From a virus: a DNA stretch of 64,000 nucleotides. The position numbers and the translations under genes were made by a program. The notes under the pieces were generated by a model, which was not told the DNA's origin, made no database searches, and was given only the letters and a program-made list of their open reading frames with translations. Positions 7,576-14,876 of this stretch are shown here, piece by piece (the first letter of the stretch is position 1; each line of letters opens with the position of its first letter). Location: IMG/VR virus record IMGVR_UViG_3300013099_000002, positions 25,838-89,837 of that record; one strand, given 5' to 3'.

Positions 7576-8180
7576 TAAACCCTCACATCGAAAGTTTCAG
7601 CGCAATGAGGGCAAATCACTTCTAAAGTTTCTTCCGTGTTATCTTTGAATTTATCATCCAACTCTTTAGCCGTTTTATCCATATCACCATCCTCAACTTC
7701 TGAGTAATTTTTTGAGGTAGGATTTATCTCCGGTGTAAAACCCGAACCATCCAATTCTGCGGCCTCAGATAGAGCTAATAATTCTTCTTCAATATCTGCC
7801 ATGTCTTGTTCACCAAAACCCATTATATTGAAATCAATTTCATCAGATTCTTGTAGTGCAACCAGCTCCGCATTTAAGGCTTCAACATCCCATTCAGAAT
7901 TCATAGCTAATTTATTATCAGCTAACATATAAGCACGTTTTTGGATGTCAGATAATCCTTCAATTATCACCACCCGTACCTTAGTTTTTTTCAGTAAAGT
8001 AAGGGCCTCAAATCGACAATGCCCTGCCAAAATCCCAAAGTTTTCATCCACTACGATAGGGTTTGTATATCCGAATTCTTCAATGCTCGCAATCACTTCA
8101 TTCACCTGTTCTTCGGTGTGAATTCGCACGTTATTTTCAGAAGGAATTAGTTGTTTTAGGGGTATAATTTTTGTTTTCAT
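7575..8180 (-). CDS. ParB-like protein with C-terminal zinc-finger-like motif
   Basis: First gene of the modification operon. The ParB-N fold is clear: IPLKQLIPSENNVRIHTEEQV (5-25), EFGYTNPIVVDENFGILAGHCRFEAL (~34-59, with the GHCR loop of the ParB/Srx family), and MLADNKLAMNSEWD (~84), a stretch usual in ParB-like domains fused to DNA methylases. The acidic C-terminal half ends with CPHCAETF, half of a possible zinc site. Here the methylase is a separate gene 2.5 kb downstream, so this may be the detached regulatory or targeting half of such a fusion (inference). Confidence 0.85.
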   Translation of the reverse strand: MKTKIIPLKQLIPSENNVRIHTEEQVNEVIASIEEFGYTNPIVVDENFGILAGHCRFEALTLLKKTKVRVVIIEGLSDIQKRAYMLADNKLAMNSEWDVEALNAELVALQESDEIDFNIMGFGEQDMADIEEELLALSEAAELDGSGFTPEINPTSKNYSEVEDGDMDKTAKELDDKFKDNTEETLEVICPHCAETFDVRV

Positions 8181-8444
8181 AAGGGTCTAATTGTTTTTAA
8201 TAAAATATTATTAACGCTACACACCGCATATACTGTGGTATACAGCATAACGTCTACAAATTAACGTAGAAATGTATCATTATTAGGGCTGTTTTTTATT
8301 CACATATTGAAATTATGATTATACACAATATTGATTAACATAGTTATTAAGATGTTCTCTCTATACTCTCTATAGTATTCTCTTTAGTTGTTACTTAGTA
8401 TTCAGAGCTTTTTCCCAACTTTTGAGAATTGGATAATGTTAAGA

Positions 8445-8474
8445 GCCGCCCCCCCGAATGTGAAGGCGGTTTTT
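8445..8474 (+). terminator. Hairpin with T-run, rightward orientation
   Basis: GCCGCC (8445-8450) pairs with GGCGGT (8465-8470), followed by TTTTT on the plus strand. It would stop rightward, antisense transcription; on the minus strand the T-run is missing. All known genes here are leftward, so its orientation is odd. Confidence 0.5.
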
Positions 8475-8477
8475 CAG

Positions 8478-8491
8478 TGCAATTGATTGCA
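8478..8491 (+). repeat. 14-bp dyad repeat copy 3
   Basis: TGCAATTGATTGCA, 2 bp beyond the stop codon of the zinc-ribbon gene, at the edge of the control region. Confidence 0.95.
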
Positions 8492-8493
8492 AA

Positions 8494-8682
8494 CTACCGT
8501 TGTTTTAATCTTTGGTAAGCATTATGTTTTGTTACTTTATCATCAGATAGTATCTTCCCATTATTGGAAGGTTTCATTCTTACTTTCGGGTCGTGGCATA
8601 CATGGCACCAATAACCTATATAACGATAAAGTTTTTCATTATCACCACCGGTAACTCCACACTCAGGGCAACAGTATTGCAT
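8494..8682 (-). CDS. Small zinc-ribbon protein, 62 aa
   Basis: Two CxxC pairs (CCPEC at 4-8 and CHVC at ~26-29) form a zinc ribbon, followed by a basic tail ending in QRLKQR. Such small ribbons in phages bind nucleic acid or regulate transcription; the partner is unknown. The start overlaps the nuclease stop by 1 bp (TAATG). Confidence 0.75.
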   Translation of the reverse strand: MQYCCPECGVTGGDNEKLYRYIGYWCHVCHDPKVRMKPSNNGKILSDDKVTKHNAYQRLKQR

Positions 8683-9035
8683 TACCTTTTCCCACCATAA
8701 TAAGGCATGGCTAAATTCAAATCCAACATTTGCTCATTGAGATTTACATGGTCTACCATAAGGGTACCCAACAATCGACCATACTTACCAGAATCATCCT
8801 TTTCAGTTAGCAGTTCAAAATAACCACTACCATCAACTTTGATTCTGTTTTCCAACCATTCCTTTGATTCAATACCGTGTACTTTTTCTTCTTTATCCCG
8901 TGTACGAGTCTCGGGCGCGTCTATGCCCATTAATCGTATCCGCTTATGGATTGTAAGTTTAAATCCTAAATCAATAAAAGCATCCACGGTGTCCCCGTCA
9001 ACAACCCTATCTAGTTTACATTGATAATGATACAT
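8682..9035 (-). CDS. Staphylococcal nuclease-like (thermonuclease) protein
   Basis: SNase domain covering the whole 117 aa: the calcium-site strand VVDGDTVDAFIDLG (11-24), RIRLMGIDAPETR (32-44, with the catalytic Arg and Glu), and the second arginine region KYGRLLG (~84-90). There is no signal peptide, so it should act in the cytoplasm, perhaps on host DNA or RNA. It has a poor leader (ATTAAAAA) before the ATG and is closely followed by the zinc-ribbon gene. Confidence 0.88.
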   Translation of the reverse strand: MYHYQCKLDRVVDGDTVDAFIDLGFKLTIHKRIRLMGIDAPETRTRDKEEKVHGIESKEWLENRIKVDGSGYFELLTEKDDSGKYGRLLGTLMVDHVNLNEQMLDLNLAMPYYGGKR

Positions 9036-9038
9036 TTT

Positions 9039-9251
9039 TTAATCCACCTCGTAAAAAGTCATAAATAACCCAACCCCAAAAAAATTAAAGCAACGTCTAC
9101 CTATCACCCCTGTGTATACCGTGTCTCTTGTTATATCTTTTTCTAAGCACACGGTAGTTACTTGAGTAATGCTTGTTCTATTTATAGCTATACGTTCATC
9201 AACAAATCTGGGAATAATTATATCCAACAATAATAGTATTGTCTTTTTCAT
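9039..9251 (-). CDS. Hypothetical protein with hydrophobic N-terminus, 70 aa
   Basis: Unrecognised. It begins MKKTILLLLDIIIPRF, a signal-like or membrane-associating segment, followed by a Thr/Val-rich beta-like middle (TQVTTVCLEKDITRDTVYTG). It abuts the 67-aa gene upstream (1-bp overlap). Secretion or membrane anchoring is possible. Confidence 0.55.
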   Translation of the reverse strand: MKKTILLLLDIIIPRFVDERIAINRTSITQVTTVCLEKDITRDTVYTGVIGRRCFNFFGVGLFMTFYEVD

Positions 9252-9454
9252 TAGCCTTCTAAAGTTACGGTAGTGTCAACCACATCTGAATAATCAGCTT
9301 CAGTTATCCGTTCTACTTTTATTGGAAACCCTGACCGACCATCCTTAAAAAAATGGATAGGTTCTTGTGGTACAGGGAAGGTAGCGGCTTCAGATATTTC
9401 TGCCACCATTGCACCCGAATATTGCTCTAATACAGTAATTCTATATTTATTCAT
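9251..9454 (-). CDS. Hypothetical protein, 67 aa
   Basis: Unrecognised. Beta-rich, acidic, with KYRITVLEQYSG and FPIKVERITEADYSDVVDTTVTL. It sits in the nucleotide-metabolism stretch and overlaps the next gene by 1 bp. A GAGGAAC ribosome-binding sequence precedes the ATG. Confidence 0.65.
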   Translation of the reverse strand: MNKYRITVLEQYSGAMVAEISEAATFPVPQEPIHFFKDGRSGFPIKVERITEADYSDVVDTTVTLEG

Positions 9455-9469
9455 TAGTTCCTCTTATTT

Positions 9470-9631
9470 TTAATCACAAATTACATCACCTGTATAAATT
9501 ACTTTAGGTTGTTTTGGTTTCGACACCTCCGATTTTATTAATAAAGCCCCCAATAGCATCCCAGTAGTAATAAGAACCAAGCTAATGCATACCCACCAAC
9601 CTAACTCTTGTTTTCTGAAAGCAAGGCACAT
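9470..9631 (-). CDS. Single-pass membrane peptide, 53 aa
   Basis: A complete short frame that starts at ATG 9631, overlapping the stop of the dCMP deaminase gene (TAATG). One clear membrane segment (GWWVCISLVLITTGMLLGAL, 11-30) follows a short basic N-terminus (FRKQE); the C-terminal part is Lys/Pro-rich. Function unknown; coupling to the deaminase gene and the clean TM segment are the support. Confidence 0.6.
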   Translation of the reverse strand: MCLAFRKQELGWWVCISLVLITTGMLLGALLIKSEVSKPKQPKVIYTGDVICD

Positions 9632-10095
9632 TAAAAATCACCATCAACAATAGTGGTAGAAATCCCAGCATCATGGAATACACGTTTAGCTAATTGAGTG
9701 CTTTCTTTCCACCGGTCAATAAACTGCGGTTCAGGATGAATCCAAACCACCCGACTAATACCAGTTTGGGCAACCATAGCGGCACAACCAGCACAAGTAG
9801 GATGAGTAGAATAAATCGTAAAGCCGGTTAAATTTACATTAGCAAATAGTATTGCATTGGCTTCTGCATGAATAGTTAAAGGGTATTTTACGTTCCTATC
9901 CCCTAAAGATTCTTCATCATCAATAACCCCCCGTGGAAACCCGTTATAGCCGGTAGCAACAATTCTTTGATTAGTGTCAACAATTACCGCCCCAACTTTT
10001 GTTGAGGGGTCTTTGCTCCAAGTGCCAATAAGTTGAGCCATCATCAAAAATCGCTTGTCCCACTTATCAATCACCCTAGTATCTCTTTCATTCAT
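9631..10095 (-). CDS. Deoxycytidylate deaminase
   Basis: dCMP deaminase family zinc enzyme, supplying dUMP for thymidylate synthesis. The zinc and catalytic motif HAEAN is at ~76-80 and the second half PTCAGC at ~99-104; KDPSTKVGAVIVD (~28) and GYNGFPRG (~49) are typical of the dCMP branch. I chose ATG 10095 over an in-frame GTG at 10107 that overlaps the HNH gene. It is preceded by an HNH homing-type endonuclease gene, a common partner of nucleotide genes in phages. Confidence 0.9.
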   Translation of the reverse strand: MNERDTRVIDKWDKRFLMMAQLIGTWSKDPSTKVGAVIVDTNQRIVATGYNGFPRGVIDDEESLGDRNVKYPLTIHAEANAILFANVNLTGFTIYSTHPTCAGCAAMVAQTGISRVVWIHPEPQFIDRWKESTQLAKRVFHDAGISTTIVDGDF

Positions 10096-10099
10096 AGAA

Positions 10100-10681
10100 T
10101 CACCCACATTTGCTTTCTGTTAAAGCCCGTTCTAAAGGCCAACCTCTTTTTATTCTTGATTGTAGCCTCCCATAAGGCATGTTATATAATTCTGCTAAAG
10201 CTTTAATAGTGTATGTGCGTCCTGCGTGTTGTATATTAGTGCTTTTGTTTGAGGCTTGTTCTGCCGAAGTAGACCATTTGCAATTGGATACCTCGTAGTT
10301 ACCTTCATTATCAATCCTATCTAAAGTGGTACCTTCTGGCCTAACCCCCATATCATCAAAAAACTTTTCAAAAGAATCACGCCAATCAGAACAAATAGTA
10401 ATACCTCTACCACCATAATTAGAATAGCGGTCATTGTTTTTATTAAAGCACCGTTGCTTCATACTATCCCAAGAATTATATTCTCGTTTATGAAAAAAAC
10501 AACCACTCCTTTTAGACATACCATAACAGTATTTACATTTAGTTGAATTACCTTTCACTAAATGAGTAATAATTACAAATTTTTCTAAACCACAACTACA
10601 TTTAGCTAACCATCTTTTTTTATCAGGATAGTAATCTAATAGAGTCCACTGATTAAAAGTATCACCTTTTTTATATTTCAT
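10100..10681 (-). CDS. HNH homing-type endonuclease
   Basis: 193 aa. An N-terminal zinc-finger-like part has CSC (~29) and CKYC (~50); the HNH core contains EYNSWDSMKQRCFN, YGGRGITICSDW, MGVRPEGTTLDRIDNEGNYEVSNCKW (~85-135), and a C-terminal DNA-binding helix region (YTIKALAELYNMPYGRLQSRIKRGW) resembles a NUMOD/HTH motif. It shares its core plan with the HNH gene in the primase locus. It is inserted between the TSCPD gene and the dCMP deaminase gene; I see no duplicated flank here. Confidence 0.88.
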   Translation of the reverse strand: MKYKKGDTFNQWTLLDYYPDKKRWLAKCSCGLEKFVIITHLVKGNSTKCKYCYGMSKRSGCFFHKREYNSWDSMKQRCFNKNNDRYSNYGGRGITICSDWRDSFEKFFDDMGVRPEGTTLDRIDNEGNYEVSNCKWSTSAEQASNKSTNIQHAGRTYTIKALAELYNMPYGRLQSRIKRGWPLERALTESKCG

Positions 10682-10712
10682 AAGTAATCATAACAACATT
10701 TAGATTCCTATG

Positions 10713-11390
10713 TCAATTGCAATGGGACTCACCGCAACTTAAACAAGTTTGGCACCCATCCATAAGGATAACAGCCTTAACGCTACACTTTGGGCATACA
10801 GTGGACTGTGGGGGGTATTCTGCTGTGTTATTATCGTCTGGGTTAGCTTTTTTGTACTCTTCACGCTTCTGAGCAATAAATTCTTCCGTGGCTTTATCTT
10901 TTTGAACTTCTATAATCCCAATAGCAATTAAATGTTTTTCAAGTATATGCCCAACTTCAGCAATTATAGAGGGCATAAATACCCCCCCTTTTTTGAAGTA
11001 ACCACCGGCAGGGTCAAATACGCTTTTTAGTTCATCTGCTAAAAAGACAACATCGCCACCTTTTCTAAATACTGCAGATATTACTCTGGTCAAAGCAAAT
11101 ACCCATTGTGCGCTCTCAGGGTCTTTACAGTTGATAAAAATTTCATACGGGTACAGATTACCGTTTATTTCTTTATCGTTCAAAGTAACGTAATAAGCGA
11201 AGTCTTTAACAGGATGTTTGAACTTGTATGTTCGTCCGTTTAGAATCTCATCCCGTTCTATTTCTTCATGCATCCCTGTTTGTTCACAAATCAACCCTTC
11301 TACTTCTTCAGGTTCATCTGTTAATACTTTAAAGCCAACAATTTTCTTGTCAATAACTGTAGGTGGTGGTTTCTTCTCTTCTTCAGCCAT
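10713..11390 (-). CDS. Stand-alone TSCPD-domain protein with zinc ribbon
   Basis: 225 aa. The middle (DFAYYVTLNDKEINGNLYPYEIFINC..., FALTRVISAVFRKGGD, then EVGHILEKHL) matches the TSCPD domain found at the C-terminus of class II ribonucleotide reductases; the tail has two CxxC pairs (CPKC, CLSC) with the typical MDGCQTCLSCG sequence. No catalytic RNR domain is visible beside it, so it is either a separated RNR subunit or a regulator. ATG 11390 is preferred since GGAGAT precedes it. The amino end is Glu/Lys-rich. Confidence 0.75.
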   Translation of the reverse strand: MAEEEKKPPPTVIDKKIVGFKVLTDEPEEVEGLICEQTGMHEEIERDEILNGRTYKFKHPVKDFAYYVTLNDKEINGNLYPYEIFINCKDPESAQWVFALTRVISAVFRKGGDVVFLADELKSVFDPAGGYFKKGGVFMPSIIAEVGHILEKHLIAIGIIEVQKDKATEEFIAQKREEYKKANPDDNNTAEYPPQSTVCPKCSVKAVILMDGCQTCLSCGESHCN

Positions 11391-12009
11391 TATTATCTCC
11401 GGTGCCGGTAGAAATAGTAATGTTCCCCCGTTCATTTAAAAAAGCAATAATGTTTCTTATGCATACCAGCTCAATATCATGCACTTCAATATTGAAAGTC
11501 AGTTCTGCATCTTTTGGAAATTCGTATGAAGAACTAATGCCTGTAAAATCTTTTAATTTCCCAGACCGTGCCTTTGCATAATTTCCTTTTGCATCCACGC
11601 TTTCACAATATTCTAAAGATGCATTCATGTGAATTTCTATGAATTGGTTTTCTTCCACCGAATCCCTAACCATAGCCCTATCAATAAGAATAGGTGAAAC
11701 CAAAGACACCACTGCAAACATACCAGCGTCTACCAATAATTTTGCCACCTCCCCCACACGCGCCACATTTTCTGACCGGTCTTTTAAAGAAAAACCTAAA
11801 TCAGAACAAATACCTTTTCTTAATTCATCACCATCAAGGTTACATGCACCGTAACCCCTCACACGAAGTTCATCCACAATCTTTGTAGCCAACATTGACT
11901 TACCAGAACCACATAATCCAGTAAGCCAAATAATAGCTGGTTTAGGCTGTGTAATACTCCCAATCTGTTTTTCGCCTTCCAACACTTCTCTCCAATCGTT
12001 CGGCTTCAT
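11383..12009 (-). CDS. cysC: Adenylylsulfate (APS) kinase
   Basis: Phosphorylates APS to PAPS, the universal sulfate donor. Walker A is GLCGSGKS (31-38); LDGDELRKGICSDLGFSLKDRSENVARVGEVAKLL (~58-92) holds the APS-binding and DGD motifs; VSLVSP, CESVDAKGNYAKAR and TGISSSYE follow in the family order. At 208 aa it is a full-length CysC-type enzyme. The gene overlaps its neighbours on both sides. PAPS could feed the phage's own sulfotransferase at 40304-41125; the link is inferred. Confidence 0.88.
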   Translation of the reverse strand: MKPNDWREVLEGEKQIGSITQPKPAIIWLTGLCGSGKSMLATKIVDELRVRGYGACNLDGDELRKGICSDLGFSLKDRSENVARVGEVAKLLVDAGMFAVVSLVSPILIDRAMVRDSVEENQFIEIHMNASLEYCESVDAKGNYAKARSGKLKDFTGISSSYEFPKDAELTFNIEVHDIELVCIRNIIAFLNERGNITISTGTGDNNG

Positions 12010-12208
12010 CCAGTTTGCTTTTTTCTACATACCACAAAATAACAGTAAAAGTAGCACCGGCATAAAACCCCAAATAAATAAAACTAAGAACTATCGTTAT
12101 CATTTCAATAAGAAACCGGATAGCATTACCCACGCCTACAAACAAGGGGGCTATATGTTGTGTTCGCCCCCTCCTATCTACAAGGCCGGTTCTTCTATTA
12201 ACCTGCAT
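11942..12208 (-). CDS. Small membrane protein, 88 aa
   Basis: Unrecognised. A basic N-terminus (NRRTGLVDRRGRTQH) is followed by two close hydrophobic segments (APLFVGVGNAIRFLIEMI and IVLSFIYLGFYAGATFTVIL, ~20-60) and a charged tail (EKSKLDEAERLERSVGRRK). It overlaps the MazG gene by 11 bp and the APS kinase gene by 68 bp, so it is cotranscribed with both. Its tie to them is unknown. Confidence 0.65.
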   Translation of the reverse strand: MQVNRRTGLVDRRGRTQHIAPLFVGVGNAIRFLIEMITIVLSFIYLGFYAGATFTVILWYVEKSKLDEAERLERSVGRRKTDWEYYTA

Positions 12209-12761
12209 CTTCCATTGCCTTTCGTTCAGCTTCGGTATCCCGATTCAAAGCATCTTCTGTATTGAATTTTTCTGGGTACCGCGCCAGCAATTTATTGATA
12301 TTTTTATCCATGCATTCCTCAATAGATACACCAGCATCACGAAGTAAAATAGCATCGTACCAAAAGCCGTCCCCAACTTCTTCGATAGTATTTTTTACAT
12401 CATAGTTTTGTTTGTCTGAAGAAACAAAGGCAAATACATTTTCCATCACTTCCCCAGCTTCGGTTAATTTACCTAGTGCCGCGTGAAGCAAATCAACTTC
12501 CCGTGAATCAAACTTTTGCAAAGCTTCAAGTTCATCCGGTTCTAAGGCCATGGTATCGGCATCAGATAAAATTACCGCGCCATCAACCATAGGCTTACCG
12601 TAGTAAATATTCTTTTTTAATGCATCTAATTGCTGGCAAACATCAATAGCTTGTTTAATCACATTACCTAAAGATTTTGCTGTGTCACTTGATAGCCCTA
12701 AACCATCAGGAAATTTTGATAAGGTGCGTTCCGAATCAACTAAATATTGTTCTGGTGTCAT
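12198..12761 (-). CDS. MazG-like nucleotide pyrophosphohydrolase
   Basis: All-alpha NTP pyrophosphatase. The metal-binding ExxE motif lies in LTEAGEVME (~98-106), and the second EExxD motif in TIEEVGDGFWYDAILL (~125-140). The C-terminal KLLARYPEKFNTEDALNRDTEAER is typical of phage MazG-like enzymes. It would clean non-canonical dNTPs or lower (p)ppGpp. It belongs to the nucleotide cluster with deaminase and APS kinase. The N-terminal 60 residues look like an added helical part. Confidence 0.85.
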   Translation of the reverse strand: MTPEQYLVDSERTLSKFPDGLGLSSDTAKSLGNVIKQAIDVCQQLDALKKNIYYGKPMVDGAVILSDADTMALEPDELEALQKFDSREVDLLHAALGKLTEAGEVMENVFAFVSSDKQNYDVKNTIEEVGDGFWYDAILLRDAGVSIEECMDKNINKLLARYPEKFNTEDALNRDTEAERKAMEDAG

Positions 12762-12787
12762 ACGTTGTACTCCTAGTTAAGTTAAAA

Positions 12788-13135
12788 TTAAAACCGGTTT
12801 GATTCCATAGGCATATCTTTACAGCCCCCAGTATGTCTTACTTCCTTTACTACTTTTGGTTTTAGCAGTTTTAGACGTGGCTCATCGAACTGCTGTCTTT
12901 CTTTTGGCTTACCATGAGGGTCTAATCCAGACGGTAATACCCCGTAAGCGTTGCAATTAGTTAGCCATTGCATACGGTATTCTATTACACCTTTAAAGCC
13001 GGTAATGTCATCTTTGACCTCATCACCAAGATTAAATTTAAAATCTGTATCGGTATTCGCATCTTTAACTACTTGTAGTTCAGCTATATCAGTTTTTGCC
13101 TTATTACCGAAGATATTTTTTATTGATTCAAACAT
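12788..13135 (-). CDS. Conserved-looking phage protein, SH3-like
   Basis: 115 aa. The core FNLGDEVKDDITGFKGVIEYRMQWLTNC (~33-60) and ERQQFDEPRLKLL (~83-95) looks like a small beta-barrel (KOW/SH3-like) protein seen in many phages as hypothetical. No enzymatic motif. It follows a rho-independent terminator (13156-13186), so its expression may depend on read-through. Confidence 0.7.
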   Translation of the reverse strand: MFESIKNIFGNKAKTDIAELQVVKDANTDTDFKFNLGDEVKDDITGFKGVIEYRMQWLTNCNAYGVLPSGLDPHGKPKERQQFDEPRLKLLKPKVVKEVRHTGGCKDMPMESNRF

Positions 13136-13155
13136 TTTGCTTTGTCCATTGGTTT

Positions 13156-13186
13156 AAAAAAAATGGTGAGGTTTTTACACCCCACC
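13156..13186 (-). terminator. Rho-independent terminator
   Basis: On the minus strand GGTGGGG pairs with CCTCACC across an 8-base loop, followed by A and eight T. It lies between the 286-aa gene and the 115-aa gene. Confidence 0.8.
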
Positions 13187-13205
13187 GAGTTACCACAGCG
13201 CTTGG

Positions 13206-14066
13206 TTAATCCACTTCTGCAGTTAAGGAAACATCAGGCCATAATTCTTCAAATATTTCTAGTACCTCTTCCCATGAAGAGCCTTTCATTGTATCTTTTA
13301 ATGATTTAGGTTTAGGTGCCTTCTTAGGTTTGTTACCAGACAAATATGCCAAACAAATAGATTCCATTGCCACGTTAGCAAATTCCGTGTCAGCATCATT
13401 TTTAGCCTTATCCACGGCATCATTGATGACCTCTTTTTGGTCATCATGCACCTTAAAGGTTAAGGTTGATAATTTAGTTGATTCTTCCATTGCATCTGGA
13501 GCATCTTCATCATCCTCGTCATCAGAGGCAGTCGAACCTTTTTGTTGTTCTTTGATGTAGGCTTGTAATTGAATCACGGTTAGCTCGGAAGCAATTTCCA
13601 CCCATTCATCAACATTTTCTTCATTGATAATATCGCACAGTTCTTTCAGTTTAGACCAACCCAAACCTTCAACCTTTTCCCATGGAATATTAGCTTCAAC
13701 CAAGCCGTTATAAATCCCAACCATATACATTGCTTTACGATAACCAAGCCCATATTCTTCTTCAACAAAAGATTTGAAATTATCAAAACCCTCATCAGTG
13801 TACCAACCATTTGATTGAATAACCGATAGAACCCCACCCAACTGAAAATATGAAAAGTCAATATCTTGAGCCAATTTTGAAACCATGGCATAAGCTTTCA
13901 CCTTGGTTAAATTTTCAAGTTTGTGAGCGGTATCGACAATTAAATCAGATTTTGCTTTGGTAGCAGTTTTTGGTTTTACTGCTGTGGTAGTTTTTGGTTT
14001 CGCAGTTGTTGTTTTTTTACCTGCCGCAACTTTCGCAGCAGTTGTTGTTTTTTTAGCTTCAGCCAT
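13206..14066 (-). CDS. Hypothetical protein with Lys/Thr/Ala-rich N-terminus
   Basis: 286 aa from ATG 14066, with GGAGAT upstream; an upstream in-frame start is less likely. Residues 2-40 are an AKKTTT / PKTTTAVKPKT type of low-complexity tail like histone-H1 tails. The folded part contains LGGVLSVIQSNGWYTDEGFDNFKSFVEEEYGLGYRKAMYMVGIYNGL (~80-125), reminiscent of phage DNA-binding proteins, then an acidic hinge (DDEDDEDAPD). Candidate nucleoid-binding early protein; family not assigned. A terminator follows it. Confidence 0.7.
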   Translation of the reverse strand: MAEAKKTTTAAKVAAGKKTTTAKPKTTTAVKPKTATKAKSDLIVDTAHKLENLTKVKAYAMVSKLAQDIDFSYFQLGGVLSVIQSNGWYTDEGFDNFKSFVEEEYGLGYRKAMYMVGIYNGLVEANIPWEKVEGLGWSKLKELCDIINEENVDEWVEIASELTVIQLQAYIKEQQKGSTASDDEDDEDAPDAMEESTKLSTLTFKVHDDQKEVINDAVDKAKNDADTEFANVAMESICLAYLSGNKPKKAPKPKSLKDTMKGSSWEEVLEIFEELWPDVSLTAEVD

Positions 14067-14114
14067 TTTTGTATCTCCAATAATAAAATAAACCATCCAT
14101 GGTATAAAGTTTTC

Positions 14115-14243
14115 CTAGTACCCAGTAATTTCAAACACCCAACTGCCGTTTAATTTGTGGCAATTAAAAGCCGCCCCTTTTTCAGTTAAGGACATTGCAA
14201 TTTCAGTCATTTCCAATAAATCGTCAGTTGTGATAGTTTTCAT
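14115..14243 (-). CDS. Short hypothetical protein, 42 aa
   Basis: Complete frame MKTITTDDLLEMTEIAMS... to TAG at 14115. It directly follows promoter P4 and the shared AAACGGATTA leader. The opening (MKTI) resembles the 91-aa gene at 63542-63817, which has the same leader. Function unknown. Confidence 0.65.
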   Translation of the reverse strand: MKTITTDDLLEMTEIAMSLTEKGAAFNCHKLNGSWVFEITGY

Positions 14244-14275
14244 TTTTTTAATCCGTTTCGTTTAATGTGAGCTTC

Positions 14276-14303
14276 ATTATACGCATATAATTTTAATTGT
14301 CAA
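14276..14303 (-). promoter_or_regulatory. Consensus sigma70 promoter P4
   Basis: TTGACA (14298-14303), 16-bp spacer, TATAAT (14276-14281) on the minus strand, upstream of the 42-aa gene. A dyad repeat copy (14331-14344) lies 27 bp upstream of the -35. Confidence 0.9.
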
Positions 14304-14315
14304 ATTTAATTTTAA

Positions 14316-14876
14316 TCATATTTCACTATTTGCAATCAATTGCAATTTTTCTATATCTTTAGGATGTTTCTTAGCCCACTCTGTTAAAGCGGTTGCATTA
14401 ACTTTAGGGACTTTTACATACCCCAATAAACCCAAACCAAATTGAGCTAAACAAAAAGCATCGACCTCATTATCAGTCCCTTCTAGGTGCCAACGCTTGT
14501 AAGTTTCCAACATCATAACATCTTTCTTTACATTACCTTTACCAGAAACGAACTTTTTTAATGAAGTTGGGGGTATATCTAAAATAAGCACTCGGTATAA
14601 ATGCAACGTGTATTTAATCACTGTACCCACTTCAACCAGCGTTACCAGTGTGTGCTTATTAGCGAACCCGTAGCCCTCAATTATGCAAACATCAGGCTCA
14701 TACTTATCCAGTAATTCATAAAGCCTGTCTGCGAATGCTTTTAATCGTGGCATCCCTTTTAGTGTTGGAAAGTTCCATTCCTGCTTATACAGTAAATTTA
14801 TTTTTTCTTCCCCGTGTTTCAATTCCAAGATAACCACGCCTGTTTTAGTTGAAGTATCCAACCCTAAAACAATCAT
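14316..14876 (-). CDS. RuvC-like Holliday junction resolvase
   Basis: RNase H-fold resolvase, 186 aa. Acidic metal ligands: D7 in GLDTSTKTG, E67 in CIIEGYGF, and D135/D139 in DNEVDA. It should cut branched DNA made during recombination or before packaging. The ATG at 14876 overlaps the upstream stop (ATGA). Together with RecA, Cas4-like nuclease and SF2 helicase it makes up the recombination set. Confidence 0.85.
   Translation of the reverse strand: MIVLGLDTSTKTGVVILELKHGEEKINLLYKQEWNFPTLKGMPRLKAFADRLYELLDKYEPDVCIIEGYGFANKHTLVTLVEVGTVIKYTLHLYRVLILDIPPTSLKKFVSGKGNVKKDVMMLETYKRWHLEGTDNEVDAFCLAQFGLGLLGYVKVPKVNATALTEWAKKHPKDIEKLQLIANSEI
14331..14344 (-). repeat. 14-bp dyad repeat copy 4
   Basis: TGCAATCAATTGCA on the plus strand, in the last codons of the RuvC-like gene and just upstream of promoter P4. 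Confidence 0.95.

Larger units (their letters stand above)
8181..8493. other. Largest intergenic region, probable control region
   Basis: The only gap over 300 bp; I find no convincing gene in it. It holds three TAACG-based short repeats (8212-8220, 8248-8257, 8262-8269), a small inverted repeat (CTGT/ACAG, loop of 5) between them, a pyrimidine-rich imperfect direct repeat (8355-8387), a rightward hairpin with a T run (8445-8474) and a dyad repeat copy. On the minus strand an isolated TATAAT (around 8320) lacks a good -35. It stands upstream of the modification-terminase operon, so an activated promoter or operator here is likely (inference). Confidence 0.5.

Noticed and set aside
10676-10740. 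Partial TCAATTGCAAT sequence near 10713 as another dyad copy
   Set aside because: Only about ten of fourteen bases match; similar partial matches at 41180, 54961 and 27571 were also excluded to keep the set exact.
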